Shown: positions 30,035-39,313, numbered from the stretch's first letter. The stretch: DNA of 64,000 nucleotides from Roseovarius sp. ZX-A-9 (GCF_028369135.1 NZ_JAPWHW010000003.1:186001-250000); one strand, 5' to 3'. Notes: generated from the sequence alone by a model not told the origin. Numbers and translations are program-made.

Positions 30035-30913
30035 ATGCCAGTATCGATTTCAAACCTACGCGTTTTGGAAATCTCGCCCAATGTTCTCGCGTTCTACGAT
30101 GGCCGGATCGACGGCCTTCGCCTGCATTCAAATGAGAAAAACTGGTTGGACGACGGTGCATTTTCGCTTGGATTTGCCAATTTCGCGATACTCGATCAGG
30201 GCGAAGCATTGGTTTACGACACCAGTATTTCCATTAAACATGCACGGGCGATAAGGGACGAACTCGACCGCCGGGGCGTCACCTCGATTCGTGTCGTACT
30301 TAGTCATCACCACAAGGATCACGTTGCCGGAACCGAAGTCTTCGCTGATTGCGAAATCATTACCAGTGAGAAATGTGCGCAGGCACTTCGCGACAACCAA
30401 GAGGCCTTCGCAAAGGCAACTCCACCAATTTCCCCATTGGTTATGCCAACCACGGTTTTTGACGGTGTCATGGAGCTATCGGTCGGCAACATCGGCGTTG
30501 AGCTGCGGCCCTTGGACGTCCACAGCTTTGATGGACTCACAATGTATTTGCCCCAAACACGACTACTGCTTGCTGGCGATACACTGGAAGACACAGTCAC
30601 TTTTGTGACCGAGCCGGATCGACTCGAAGTGCATTGTGCAGAACTGGAGCGCCTTGCCTCATGGGACATCCAGAAAATCCTGCCCAGTCACGGTGCTTTC
30701 GACCGAATTGCTGGCGGCGGTTATGATCCGTCGTTCATAGACGCGACCCGAAACTACGTCGAAAAACTATTGCGCTGCCGAAACGAGCCAGATTTGGCGA
30801 CGCTTAAGTTATCAGAATTTGTTGCTAGTGATATCGAAAGCGGAGCGCTCATTTATTTCGAACCCTATGAGCGGGTGCACGCCGCGAATGTGAAGTCAGT
30901 TTTGGCAGCCTGA
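30035..30913 (+). CDS. Metallo-beta-lactamase-fold hydrolase, 292 aa
   Basis: The metal-binding motif H91-x-H93-x-D95-H96 (SHHHKDHVAGT) is present, with later ligands likely at the His in DVHSFDG, the Asp in LLAGDTLED and the His in PSHGAFD, the normal MBL order. Substrate unknown; many family members are thiolesterases, lactonases or general hydrolases. The base composition and codon use are clearly more AT-rich than flanking genes (many TTT, GAA, AAA, GTT codons), which suggests acquisition. It stands alone, with gene-free DNA on both sides. Confidence 0.85.
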   Translation: MPVSISNLRVLEISPNVLAFYDGRIDGLRLHSNEKNWLDDGAFSLGFANFAILDQGEALVYDTSISIKHARAIRDELDRRGVTSIRVVLSHHHKDHVAGTEVFADCEIITSEKCAQALRDNQEAFAKATPPISPLVMPTTVFDGVMELSVGNIGVELRPLDVHSFDGLTMYLPQTRLLLAGDTLEDTVTFVTEPDRLEVHCAELERLASWDIQKILPSHGAFDRIAGGGYDPSFIDATRNYVEKLLRCRNEPDLATLKLSEFVASDIESGALIYFEPYERVHAANVKSVLAA

Positions 30914-31043
30914 ACTCGGATGAACCTCGGTACCTGTCAGGCGGTGCCGCCCAAGCATTGCCGGGCACTGGTTGAGCGCTTCGTCTAGCCCCGCGGAACT
31001 TGCCAGCCCTGCGTCCGCTGCGCGCAACGCGTTCGCCCGCACG

Positions 31044-31652
31044 TCAGTCGACCACCCGCAGCGTCAGGTTGATCCGTCCGCCCTGCGGCAAGAGCGTGCT
31101 GCTGGCGAACCTGATCCGGTCCACCCCGTGATAGGTCAGCCGCGCCTCTCCGCCCATCACCACCACGTCGCCCGAGCGCAGCCAGATCGATTCCGTCTTG
31201 CCGCCGCGCGTCCGGTTGCCGATCCGCAGAAGCCCCTCGTCGCCCAGCGAGATCGACAGTACCGGCCAGCTGAAATCGGCCTCGTCACGGTCCTGGTGCA
31301 GCCCCATCCGGGCGCCCTCGCCGTAATAGTTTATCAGGCAACAATCAGGATCGCGGGCATCGCTGACCAAGCTGCGCCAGAGCGCCAGCACCGATGCCGG
31401 GATCGCAGGCCATGCCATGCCCTCGCGGTGCCGCGACGCGTAACGATAACCCGAGCGGTCCGACACCCAGCCATAGCGCCCGGCAGAGGTCATGCGCACG
31501 GTCATCGGCTTGCCATGGGGCGTCTGCGGCGAAAACAGCGGCGCGGCGCGCAGGACGGTGCGCAGATCCTCTACCAGCGAGGTTTGCGCCGCCCGGTCCA
31601 GATATTCCGGAAGGATGCGAAATCCGCGCAGGATGATGCTGGTTTCTGCCAT
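31044..31652 (-). CDS. alkB: AlkB-like 2-oxoglutarate/Fe(II) dioxygenase
   Basis: 202-aa oxygenase of the AlkB family, which repairs alkylated bases by oxidative demethylation. The iron ligands are H119 and D121 (GLHQDRDE) and H175 (TYHGVDR). The 2-oxoglutarate arginines fit R193 and R199 in GGRINLTLRVVD, six residues apart as in E. coli AlkB. INYYGEGARMG matches the family's N-Y-Y segment. The ATG at 31652 gives the usual length; the open frame upstream is not credible. It is divergent from dnaK. Confidence 0.88.
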   Translation of the reverse strand: MAETSIILRGFRILPEYLDRAAQTSLVEDLRTVLRAAPLFSPQTPHGKPMTVRMTSAGRYGWVSDRSGYRYASRHREGMAWPAIPASVLALWRSLVSDARDPDCCLINYYGEGARMGLHQDRDEADFSWPVLSISLGDEGLLRIGNRTRGGKTESIWLRSGDVVVMGGEARLTYHGVDRIRFASSTLLPQGGRINLTLRVVD

Positions 31653-31757
31653 GTCGCCGCCTCCGTTGTCGTCGCCCCGTACCAGTTGCATTTGCGCAAT
31701 ACACGGGCGGCCGGTCCGAATTTTACACGAATCTGCCAAATCCGTCCCGTTGCGGCG

Positions 31758-31787
31758 CTTGCAGGGCGCAGATGCGCTCCCTATATA
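31758..31787 (+). promoter_or_regulatory. Candidate sigma-32 heat-shock promoter of dnaK
   Basis: CTTGCAG at 31758-31764 and CCCTATATA at 31779-31787, spaced by 14 bases, resemble the sigma-32 consensus (CTTGAAA, 11-16 bases, CCCCATNT). Transcription would begin about 105 bases before the dnaK ATG. Known biology makes an RpoH promoter before dnaK likely. Confidence 0.5.
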
Positions 31788-31899
31788 CGCCGAGAAGCGC
31801 CGCCAGAAACAGTCCGGCGGTATCACCCATCACCATCGGGGCCGGGATGCCGTAACGGGTCGGGCCTCGCATCATCGCCTGAAGAGAAAGGGATAAAAC

Positions 31900-33813
31900 A
31901 TGGCCAAAGTCATTGGTATTGACCTCGGAACCACCAACAGCTGCGTTGCCATCATGGATGGTAGCCAGGCACGCGTCATCGAAAACTCCGAAGGGGCGCG
32001 CACGACACCGTCGATCGTCGCCTTCACAGAGAACGAGCGCCTCGTCGGTCAGCCGGCCAAGCGCCAGGCTGTGACCAACCCGGAAAACACCGTCTTTGGT
32101 GTCAAGCGTCTGATCGGCCGCCGCGCGGACGATCCGTATCTGGCCAAAGACAAGAAGAACATGCCGTTCAACGTCATCGACGGCGGCAATGGCGACGCAT
32201 GGGTCGAGGCCCGCGGTGAGAAATACTCGCCCAGCCAGATCAGTGCCTTCATCCTCGGCAAGATGAAAGAAACGGCCGAGAGCTATCTCGGCGAAGAGGT
32301 CACGCAGGCCGTCATCACCGTCCCTGCCTACTTCAACGACGCCCAGCGTCAGGCGACCAAAGACGCCGGCAAGATCGCCGGTCTCGAAGTGCTGCGCATC
32401 ATCAACGAGCCGACCGCAGCCGCACTGGCCTATGGCCTGGACAAGCAGGAAACGCACACCATCGCGGTCTATGACCTTGGCGGCGGTACCTTCGACGTGA
32501 CCATCCTCGAAATCGACGATGGCCTGTTCGAAGTGAAGTCGACCAACGGTGATACGTTCCTCGGCGGTGAAGATTTCGACATGCGGATCGTCAACTATCT
32601 GGCGGACTCGTTCAAGAAAGAGCACGGCGTCGATCTGACCAAAGACAAGATGGCATTGCAGCGTCTGAAAGAAGCTGCCGAGAAAGCCAAGATCGAGCTC
32701 AGCTCCTCCAGCCAGACCGAGATCAACCAGCCCTTCATCTCGATGGGTTCGGACGGCTCGCCACTGCACATGGTCATGAAGCTGACCCGCGCCAAGCTTG
32801 AGAGCCTGGTGAGCGATCTGATCAAGGCGTCGATCAAGCCGTGTCAGGCTGCGCTCAAGGATGCCGGCATTTCGGCCAGCGAGATCGACGAAGTCGTTCT
32901 GGTCGGTGGTATGACCCGTATGCCCCGCGTCATCGAGGAAGTGACCAAGTTCTTCGGCAAGGAACCCCACAAGGGCGTCAACCCTGATGAGGTCGTGGCC
33001 ATGGGTGCCGCCATTCAGGCCGGCGTCCTGCAGGGCGACGTCAAGGACGTGGTGCTGCTCGACGTGACGCCGCTGAGCCTCGGCATCGAGACTCTGGGTG
33101 GAGTGTTCACGCGCCTCATTGATCGCAACACGACGATCCCGACGAACAAGAGCCAGATCTTCTCGACCGCCGAGGACAACCAGAACGCCGTGACGATCCG
33201 GGTGTTCCAGGGCGAGCGTGAAATGGCTGCGGACAACAAGATGCTCGGCCAGTTCAACCTGGAGAACATCCCGCCCGCGCCGCGCGGCATGCCGCAGATC
33301 GAAGTCACGTTCGACATCGACGCCAACGGTATCGTGTCGGTCCAGGCCAAGGACAAAGGCACCGGCAAAGAGCAGAAGATCACCATTCAAGCATCGGGTG
33401 GTCTGTCGGACGAGGACATCGAAAAGATGGTCCGCGACGCCGAAGAGAATGCCGAGGCCGACAAGGAACGTCGCGAGCTGGTAGAAGCCAAGAACCAGGC
33501 CGAAAGCCTGATCAACTCGACCGAGAAGTCGATGGAAGAGCACGCCGACAAGGTGGACCCGACCACGATCGAAGCGATCGAGCTGGCCATTGCCGCGCTC
33601 AAGGACGAGCTGGAAACCGACAACACTTCCAAGATCAAGTCCGGCATCCAGAACGTCACCGAAGCGGCGATGAAACTGGGCGAGGCCATTTACAAGGCCA
33701 GCGCCGAAGAGGCTGAAGACGGCCCCAAAGCCGCTGACGAAGCCGCCGGACCCGGTGACGACGATATCGTCGACGCCGATTTCGAGGACCTCGACGACAA
33801 CAAGCGCAGCTAA
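31900..33813 (+). CDS. dnaK: Chaperone DnaK (Hsp70)
   Basis: ATP-dependent cytoplasmic chaperone, 637 aa. Seen: phosphate-1 motif [32 protein letters not shown], the adenosine/phosphate-2 region [13 protein letters not shown], the interdomain linker [19 protein letters not shown], and the acidic C-terminal tail ending near [25 protein letters not shown] site precedes the ATG at 31900. It is followed by dnaJ 71 bases downstream, with a strong hairpin between. Confidence 0.98.
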   Translation: MAKVIGIDLGTTNSCVAIMDGSQARVIENSEGARTTPSIVAFTENERLVGQPAKRQAVTNPENTVFGVKRLIGRRADDPYLAKDKKNMPFNVIDGGNGDAWVEARGEKYSPSQISAFILGKMKETAESYLGEEVTQAVITVPAYFNDAQRQATKDAGKIAGLEVLRIINEPTAAALAYGLDKQETHTIAVYDLGGGTFDVTILEIDDGLFEVKSTNGDTFLGGEDFDMRIVNYLADSFKKEHGVDLTKDKMALQRLKEAAEKAKIELSSSSQTEINQPFISMGSDGSPLHMVMKLTRAKLESLVSDLIKASIKPCQAALKDAGISASEIDEVVLVGGMTRMPRVIEEVTKFFGKEPHKGVNPDEVVAMGAAIQAGVLQGDVKDVVLLDVTPLSLGIETLGGVFTRLIDRNTTIPTNKSQIFSTAEDNQNAVTIRVFQGEREMAADNKMLGQFNLENIPPAPRGMPQIEVTFDIDANGIVSVQAKDKGTGKEQKITIQASGGLSDEDIEKMVRDAEENAEADKERRELVEAKNQAESLINSTEKSMEEHADKVDPTTIEAIELAIAALKDELETDNTSKIKSGIQNVTEAAMKLGEAIYKASAEEAEDGPKAADEAAGPGDDDIVDADFEDLDDNKRS

Positions 33814-33830
33814 GCGCCGCTTAGAACTTG

Positions 33831-33859
33831 CAGGGGCCGGGTCCAACGCCCGGCCCCTG
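33831..33859 (+). promoter_or_regulatory. Intercistronic hairpin between dnaK and dnaJ
   Basis: CAGGGGCCGGG and CCCGGCCCCTG form a perfect 11-bp stem around a 7-base loop. No T-run follows, so it more likely protects the dnaK mRNA 3' end or partially limits read-through into dnaJ, giving less DnaJ than DnaK. Confidence 0.6.
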
Positions 33860-33884
33860 ACGGTTCGAGGAAAGGAGTTCTCGA

Positions 33885-35027
33885 ATGGCCAAACGCGACT
33901 ATTACGAAGTGCTCGGCATTTCCAGAGGGGCCTCGGCGGAGGAAATCAAGAAAGCCTACCGCGCGAAGGCCAAGGCGCTGCATCCCGACAGCAACAAGGG
34001 CAACCCGAACTCCGAGGCTCAGTTCAAGGAGGCGGGTGAAGCGTATGACGTCCTGAAGGATGCCGAAAAGAAGGCCGCCTATGACCGGTTCGGCCATGCT
34101 GCCTTTGAAGGCGGGATGGGCGGCGGCGGACAGCGCCCCGGCGGCGGGCAAGGCGATTTTGCCAGTGCCTTCTCGGACGTATTCGACGATCTTTTCGGCG
34201 ATTTCATGGGCGCACGCGGTGGCGGCGGTGGCCGACGCGCTGCACGCGGCTCTGACCTGCGCTACAACATGCGCGTCACGCTGGAAGAAGCCTATACCGG
34301 GCTGCAGAAGACAATCAACGTGCCCACCTCGGTGGCCTGTTCGTCCTGTGATGGGACCGGGGCCGAAGGCGGCGCCGAACCGACCACCTGCCCGACCTGT
34401 TCGGGCATGGGCAAGGTGCGCGCGCAACAGGGTTTCTTTACCGTGGAACGGACCTGCCCCACATGTTCGGGCATGGGCCAGATCATCAAGAACCCGTGCA
34501 ACGCCTGCGGCGGCCAAGGCCGTGTGGAAAAGGATCGCGCGCTCAGCGTGAACATTCCCGCAGGGGTCGAAACCGGCACGCGCATCCGCCTTTCGGGCGA
34601 GGGCGAAGCCGGCATGCGCGGCGGCCCTCCGGGGGATCTCTATATTTTCATAGAGGTTGCCAAACACCCCCTGTTCGAGCGCGAAGACGTGAACCTGTTC
34701 TGCAACGTGCCGGTGTCGGTCACGACCGCAGCACTGGGCGGTGATATCGAAGTGCCCACGATTGATGGTGGCCGCAGCCGGGTGAAGATTCCCGCTGGCA
34801 GCCAGTCGGGCCGCCAGATGCGCCTGCGCAGCAAGGGCATGCCAGCCCTGCGGGGCGGCGGGATGGGCGATATGTTCATTGAACTGGCCGTAGAGACACC
34901 AGTGAACCTGACGTCAAAGCAGAAAGAGCTGCTGCGCGAATTCGAAGCCCTGTCAGAAGACAACAACCCCGAGAGCAAAAGCTTCTTTCACTCGGTGAAG
35001 TCCTTCTGGGACAGTATGAAAAGCTGA
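33885..35027 (+). CDS. dnaJ: Chaperone DnaJ (Hsp40)
   Basis: Co-chaperone of DnaK, 380 aa. Seen: the J domain with YYEVLGISRGASAEEIKKAYR and the catalytic HPD in ALHPDSNKG, a Gly-rich linker (GGMGGGGQRPGGG), and four zinc-binding CxxCxGxG-type motifs (CSSCDGTG, CPTCSGMG twice, CNACGGQG). C-terminal substrate-binding domains follow. The ATG at 33885 follows AAAGGAG. It is cotranscribed with dnaK. Confidence 0.97.
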   Translation: MAKRDYYEVLGISRGASAEEIKKAYRAKAKALHPDSNKGNPNSEAQFKEAGEAYDVLKDAEKKAAYDRFGHAAFEGGMGGGGQRPGGGQGDFASAFSDVFDDLFGDFMGARGGGGGRRAARGSDLRYNMRVTLEEAYTGLQKTINVPTSVACSSCDGTGAEGGAEPTTCPTCSGMGKVRAQQGFFTVERTCPTCSGMGQIIKNPCNACGGQGRVEKDRALSVNIPAGVETGTRIRLSGEGEAGMRGGPPGDLYIFIEVAKHPLFEREDVNLFCNVPVSVTTAALGGDIEVPTIDGGRSRVKIPAGSQSGRQMRLRSKGMPALRGGGMGDMFIELAVETPVNLTSKQKELLREFEALSEDNNPESKSFFHSVKSFWDSMKS

Positions 35028-35133
35028 CATCGCGGCGGCGCGGGAAGTCGCGTCGCCCTTCCAAAATTTCGCGGCGCGCGGTAACGTGCCGCCAAGCGCC
35101 GCGCATGACGGCGCAGCATAAGGGGTGCGGGAC

Positions 35134-35943
35134 ATGGCGCATATCGTTGTCGTCGGAAATGAAAAAGGCGGCGCGGGCAAATCGACCGTGTCGATGCACG
35201 TGGCGACCGCGCTGGCGCGGATGGGCCACCAGATCAGTGCGCTCGATCTCGATCTGCGGCAAAAGACATTCGGCCGCTATATCGACAACCGTCAGAAATT
35301 TATTGAGAAATCCGGCCTCGATCTGCCCAGCCCGCACTATCACGACCTGCCCGAGGTCGACCAGTCCAGCCTGAATCCCGGCGAAAACGTCTATGACCGC
35401 CGCCTTTCAGAGGCAGTGGCGCAGCTGGAGCCGGGCAGCGATTTCATCGTGATCGACTGCCCCGGCTCGCATACAAGGCTCAGTCAGGTAGCGCACAGCC
35501 TTGCCGATACGCTGATCACGCCGCTGAACGACAGTTTCGTGGATTTCGATCTGCTGGCACATGTCGACGCCAACGCCACCAAGGTGCTCAAACCATCTGT
35601 GTATTCCGAAATGGTCTGGAACGCGCGCCAATTGCGCGCGCAGGCCGGGCTTAAGCCGATTGACTGGATCGTCGTACGCAACCGCATGGGCGCACAGCAG
35701 ATGGTGAACAAGCAAAAGATGGGCGCCGCGCTGGAGAACCTGGCCAAGCGCATCGGCTTTCGCATCGCGCCCGGGTTCAACGAGCGGGTGATCTTCCGCG
35801 AACTTTTTCCGCGCGGTCTCACGCTGCTCGACCTCAAGGATGTGGGGGTCAAGCAGCTCAACATCTCGAACGTGGCCGCGCGGCAGGAACTGCGTGATCT
35901 GCTGAAGGCGCTGAAATTGCCCGGTGTCGAAGTGACGTTCTGA
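35134..35943 (+). CDS. mipZ: MipZ, ParA-type ATPase that positions the division site
   Basis: 269-aa MinD/ParA-family ATPase. The deviant Walker A VVGNEKGGAGKST, the DLDLRQKTFGRYIDNR stretch that follows, and Walker B FIVIDCPGSHTRLS agree with MipZ, which in alphaproteobacteria forms bipolar gradients from ParB and blocks FtsZ rings away from midcell. The C-terminal half (SEMVWNARQLRAQAG, DWIVVRNRMG) also fits. The start used is ATG 35134 (MAHIVVVGNE), nine bases inside a longer open frame. It follows dnaJ by about 105 bases. Confidence 0.92.
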   Translation: MAHIVVVGNEKGGAGKSTVSMHVATALARMGHQISALDLDLRQKTFGRYIDNRQKFIEKSGLDLPSPHYHDLPEVDQSSLNPGENVYDRRLSEAVAQLEPGSDFIVIDCPGSHTRLSQVAHSLADTLITPLNDSFVDFDLLAHVDANATKVLKPSVYSEMVWNARQLRAQAGLKPIDWIVVRNRMGAQQMVNKQKMGAALENLAKRIGFRIAPGFNERVIFRELFPRGLTLLDLKDVGVKQLNISNVAARQELRDLLKALKLPGVEVTF

Positions 35944-35998
35944 CACTCTCGGCTGCGTATTTCCAAGACAGCTTTCGTCGCCGCAGCGGCCCTGCATT

Positions 35999-36024
35999 AA
36001 AAATTTCGCAGAATTTTCTCTGCG
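35999..36024 (-). terminator. Intrinsic terminator of the minus-strand DMT gene
   Basis: On the minus strand, CGCAGA and TCTGCG form a 6-bp stem around 6 bases, followed by AAATTTTT. It begins 9 bases after the stop of the transporter at 36033 and separates it from the convergent mipZ. Confidence 0.6.
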
Positions 36025-36032
36025 CCCGGGGC

Positions 36033-36902
36033 CTATGCGCCGACCGGCCGCCGGCGCCGTAGCGCCAGCAGGTTGGACACCAGCAGCGCCCCGATCACCA
36101 CCGCGCCACCGATGATCGCCCAGGCGCCCGGATCCTCGCCCACCACGGCCCAGACCAGCAATGGCGCCAGTACCGATTCCAGCAAGATCAGCAGCGACAC
36201 TTCCGCCGAGCTGATATAGCGCGGTCCCATCGTCAGTAGACAGGTCGACAGCGCGATGAACATGCCGTGCGGCACAACGAGGTGCCATTGACTTGGCATT
36301 GCGGTTCCCGGTTCGGCAAAGAGCAACATCACACTGGCGGCGACCAGGTAGGCAAACGGGATGGCGGGGATCATCGAGGTTGCCTTGACCTTGCGTACCG
36401 AGGTCAACGCCCCGGCAAACGCGACAGACACCAACAGTGCCACCAGATCGCCCTGCCACGTCGAGATCTGATTTCCCTGCGAGCCGTAAGCGATCAACCC
36501 CAACCCCGCCAGGACCGGAATCATCGTCAGCACCATGCGGCGCTGGATCGGTTCGCCCAGAAAGACACGGCTCATCAAGGCCGCAAAAATCGGGATGGAT
36601 GCAAAGATAAAGACGACATTTGCGACACTGGTCAGGCTGACCGCGATCACGAATCCCGAGGCGGTACAGCTCAACAAGGCAGTGTAGATCACTCCGGGCC
36701 AACCGGTGCGTGCGACGGCACGAAATGCCCCAAGCCCCTGAAAAATCAGCACTCCAGTGAGAATGAGCGCCCCGGCAATCGCGCCACGCCAGAAGGCGAT
36801 GGTATAGGGATCTGCCACGATCAGCCGCACAAAGAGACTGTCAGGCACGACGAGCAGAACGCCGAGCGCAGTGATGACAACGCCTTTCAGATGTTCATTC
36901 AT
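36033..36902 (-). CDS. DMT/EamA family transporter
   Basis: 289-aa membrane protein with ten predicted helices in two EamA repeats. It begins MNEHLKGVVITALGVLLVVPDSLFVRLIV, where the D-S-L-F-V-R-L element is typical of EamA N-termini; AEVSLLILLESVLAPLLVWAVVGEDPG near the end of repeat two is also characteristic. Export of a small metabolite is likely but the substrate is unknown. The ATG at 36902 overlaps the stop of a possible 52-codon ORF upstream. Confidence 0.88.
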   Translation of the reverse strand: MNEHLKGVVITALGVLLVVPDSLFVRLIVADPYTIAFWRGAIAGALILTGVLIFQGLGAFRAVARTGWPGVIYTALLSCTASGFVIAVSLTSVANVVFIFASIPIFAALMSRVFLGEPIQRRMVLTMIPVLAGLGLIAYGSQGNQISTWQGDLVALLVSVAFAGALTSVRKVKATSMIPAIPFAYLVAASVMLLFAEPGTAMPSQWHLVVPHGMFIALSTCLLTMGPRYISSAEVSLLILLESVLAPLLVWAVVGEDPGAWAIIGGAVVIGALLVSNLLALRRRRPVGA

Positions 36903-37057
36903 GTGCCAGAGATCCGCCGGGTCAGGGCATGGTGCACGAAGGCGCACCACGCGTTGCGCCGCATCAATCGAAACGCCGGCCCGTCGGGCTCGGCCACCGG
37001 GCAGAACAGACAGGGCGGAAAATCCTGCAGATTACGTGATGTGGCGAGGGTGTACAT
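36899..37057 (-). CDS. Possible small protein coupled to the DMT gene, 52 aa
   Basis: Starting at the ATG at 37057 (MYTLATSRNLQDFPPC), this frame encodes 52 residues including C-L-F-C-P-V and ends with an ATGA overlap on the transporter start. The overlap style matches real gene pairs in this genome, which is the main support. No family is recognised and the ribosome-binding site is weak. It may be a chance ORF. Confidence 0.35.
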   Translation of the reverse strand: MYTLATSRNLQDFPPCLFCPVAEPDGPAFRLMRRNAWCAFVHHALTRRISGT

Positions 37058-37120
37058 GCTTTCGTCGTAGCGCCTGTCTGTTAAAGTCACATCTATCTCA
37101 CGCCGCTTCGGAGAGGCCAA

Positions 37121-37399
37121 GTGCCCGCTATTTCGATTTTCTGGTTCGTTCTGACGGGCATCATATTCGCCATATGGGCGGCGCAGTTTTTTCTCAGCCT
37201 CTTTCGCATTTCACGGGTGGCTCGGGCACGGGCAGAGGCGCGCGGCGGAATGTGGCCCACGATCCAAGAGCAACTGTCGGCCTTCCATAGCTTCCTGTCC
37301 GCACCCGGCTATCGCGTCGATCGTCGCCGTATGCTGATCCTGACCTTGTTGATGTTCGCGGCGATCGCGGTGCATATGACGCTGATCCCGCACCCCTGA
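37121..37399 (+). CDS. Small membrane protein, 92 aa
   Basis: Hypothetical protein with two membrane helices, about residues 5-27 (FWFVLTGIIFAIWAAQFFLSLF) and 70-88 (MLILTLLMFAAIAVHMTLI), joined by a basic loop. No family is recognised. The start is GTG at 37121 with GAGAGG upstream. It is divergent from the DMT unit and precedes an aldolase gene. Confidence 0.65.
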   Translation: MPAISIFWFVLTGIIFAIWAAQFFLSLFRISRVARARAEARGGMWPTIQEQLSAFHSFLSAPGYRVDRRRMLILTLLMFAAIAVHMTLIPHP

Positions 37400-37470
37400 C
37401 GCTATCATGCACCGTTCCCAGCCCGCGCCCTGCGCTCTATGCTGTGGCCGAACCGACCAAAGGAGACCCT

Positions 37471-38244
37471 ATGCCCGCCCCCAAGAACCGTTTCAAATCC
37501 GCCCTGTCAAATGGCGAGATGCAATATGGCTGCTGGGCCGGATTCGCTGATCCCTACCCCACCGAAATGCTGGCCACCGCCGGGTTCGACTGGCTTGTGA
37601 TCGACGGCGAACATGCCCCCAACGACCTGCGCACGATCATGGCGCAGCTTCAGGTGCTTGACGGAAAACACAGCGCACCCGTTGTCCGCCTGCCGATGGG
37701 CGAGACCTGGGCGATCAAGCAGGTGCTGGATATCGGGGCCCAGACCCTGCTGATCCCGATGGTGGAAAGCGCCGAGGAAGCGCGCCGGATCGTGCGCGCC
37801 ATGCGTTACCCGCCTGCGGGCATTCGCGGCTCTGGCGCGGCACTGGCGCGTGCGTCGCGCTTTGCAGAGATCTCCGACTATATCGGCACCGCCAATGACC
37901 AGATGTGCCTGCTGGTGCAGGTCGAAACGCGGGCGGGCATCGACGCGCTGGACGATATCCTGACTGTCGTAGGTGTGGATGGTGTCTTTATCGGGCCTTC
38001 GGACCTTGCCGCTGATATGGGCCATGCCGGTGACAGCAGCGCGCCGGAAGTCAGCGCCGTCATCAAACACGCGTTGGGACGCATTGCCGCATCAAGCAAG
38101 GCGGCGGGCATCCTCGCGCTCGACCACGACACCGCGCAAACCTACCGCGATTGGGGCGCACAGTTTCTGGCGGTGGGCATCGACGTGGTGATGTTTGCAC
38201 AGGCCGCCCGCGGGTTGATGGCGCGCTGGCGCGACGATGAGTGA
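37471..38244 (+). CDS. HpcH/HpaI family aldolase
   Basis: 257-aa class II aldolase of the HpcH/HpaI family, which cleaves 4-hydroxy-2-oxo acids to pyruvate and an aldehyde using a divalent metal. Seen: FDWLVIDGEHAPND with the metal/base residues, LIPMVESAEEARRIVRAMRYPPAGIRG, CLLVQVETRAGIDALDDI (metal-binding Glu), and VFIGPSDLAADMGH. The exact substrate (for example 4-hydroxy-2-oxoheptanedioate) cannot be fixed. The ATG at 37471 follows AAAGGAGAC. The last 8 bases overlap the glucokinase gene, so the two are translationally coupled. Confidence 0.9.
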   Translation: MPAPKNRFKSALSNGEMQYGCWAGFADPYPTEMLATAGFDWLVIDGEHAPNDLRTIMAQLQVLDGKHSAPVVRLPMGETWAIKQVLDIGAQTLLIPMVESAEEARRIVRAMRYPPAGIRGSGAALARASRFAEISDYIGTANDQMCLLVQVETRAGIDALDDILTVVGVDGVFIGPSDLAADMGHAGDSSAPEVSAVIKHALGRIAASSKAAGILALDHDTAQTYRDWGAQFLAVGIDVVMFAQAARGLMARWRDDE

Positions 38245-39166
38245 AACCTGGCTTCTGGCCGATGTCGGAGCCAGCAATACCCGGTTCGGGCTGGCGCGGG
38301 GCGGACATCTGCGCGCGCAAACCACGCGCAGCTACCGCAATGCCGACGCGGCCGGGTTCGTCGAATTGGCGAAGCGTTTCCTGACCGAGCACGAGGCCGG
38401 ACCTATCACCGCGCTTTGCGCCGGTGCAGCGGGCCCGGTACGCGATGGGGCGGCCCAGTTGACCAATCTCGACTGGCACCTGGACAGCCGCGATCTGGCG
38501 CGCAGGCTGGGTGTCGAGCGGGCGCATCTGCTGAACGACCTGCAGGCGCAGGGCCATGCGCTGGACGATCTGAACGCCGAAGATACCCGCGGCCTGATCG
38601 CCGGGCGTGCGGCACCGGCCCAAGCGACACGGCTGGTTCTCGGCCTCGGGACCGGGTGCAACATCGCGGTGGTGCACCAGCGGGAAAGCGTGCTCTTTGT
38701 GCCAGCGTCCGAAACCGGGCACACCCGCCTGCCGATGTTGCCAGCCCTGCCGGACCCGGTGATCCGCGCGCTCGGCTGGCATGGCGACCACCTGCCGATC
38801 GAGGCGGCGCTGTGCGGGCGCGGCCTGTTGCAGATAGCCGCCGCTTGCGGGTCGAGCGCCGCCACAGTGGAAGAAGTCGTAAAGCGCACCGACAGCGGCC
38901 CCGAGCAGGAAGCCCTGCACCACTATCTGTACATCCTTGGCACCGTCGCGGGCGACATCGCGCTGGCGCACCTTCCGCTGGGTGGCCTCTATCTGATCGG
39001 CGGATTGGCCCGTGCGATCGCACCTTTCGTCCCCACCGCCACCTTTTCCGATGCCTTCACGAACAAAGGCCCCTATCGGGACATCCTCGAAGGCATACCC
39101 ATTCATGTCGTGCTGAGCGATTCCGCAGCACTTCTGGGCTGCGCCCGGGTGTTGCGCGGCGATTGA
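38237..39166 (+). CDS. glk: Glucokinase
   Basis: Phosphorylates glucose to glucose-6-phosphate with ATP, feeding the Entner-Doudoroff route that dominates in roseobacters. The 309-aa protein has the bacterial Glk pattern: ATP-binding LLADVGASNTRFGLA, CAGAAGPVRDGAAQLTNLDW, the catalytic Asp in LLNDLQAQGHAL, LGLGTGCNIAVV and ASETGHTRLP. The ATG lies inside the aldolase 3' end. A region of about 150 bases with no gene follows, then parE. Confidence 0.9.
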   Translation: MSETWLLADVGASNTRFGLARGGHLRAQTTRSYRNADAAGFVELAKRFLTEHEAGPITALCAGAAGPVRDGAAQLTNLDWHLDSRDLARRLGVERAHLLNDLQAQGHALDDLNAEDTRGLIAGRAAPAQATRLVLGLGTGCNIAVVHQRESVLFVPASETGHTRLPMLPALPDPVIRALGWHGDHLPIEAALCGRGLLQIAAACGSSAATVEEVVKRTDSGPEQEALHHYLYILGTVAGDIALAHLPLGGLYLIGGLARAIAPFVPTATFSDAFTNKGPYRDILEGIPIHVVLSDSAALLGCARVLRGD

Positions 39167-39313
39167 CCCGCCGCAGGGCAATATGTCGACACCGCCGCAC
39201 ACCAACCGCAACCGCATTTTGCAGGCCAGCATGCTCTCTGGGGCAGGTTGCCACTGGTCAAACGACCCTGCCCTCTGGCATACTGAGCACAACCAAAAAA
39301 CAAGAGCAGCCAC

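Noticed and set aside
29833..30135. Arg/Ser-rich open frame between mscS and the metallo-hydrolase gene
   Set aside because: No ribosome-binding site or family, and it overlaps the start of a well-supported gene in another frame.
31723..33846. Long open frame antisense to dnaK (about 700 codons)
   Set aside because: It mirrors the dnaK codon pattern; high GC at third codon positions keeps the opposite strand open. Its translation is His/Asp/Val/Gly-biased with no domain.
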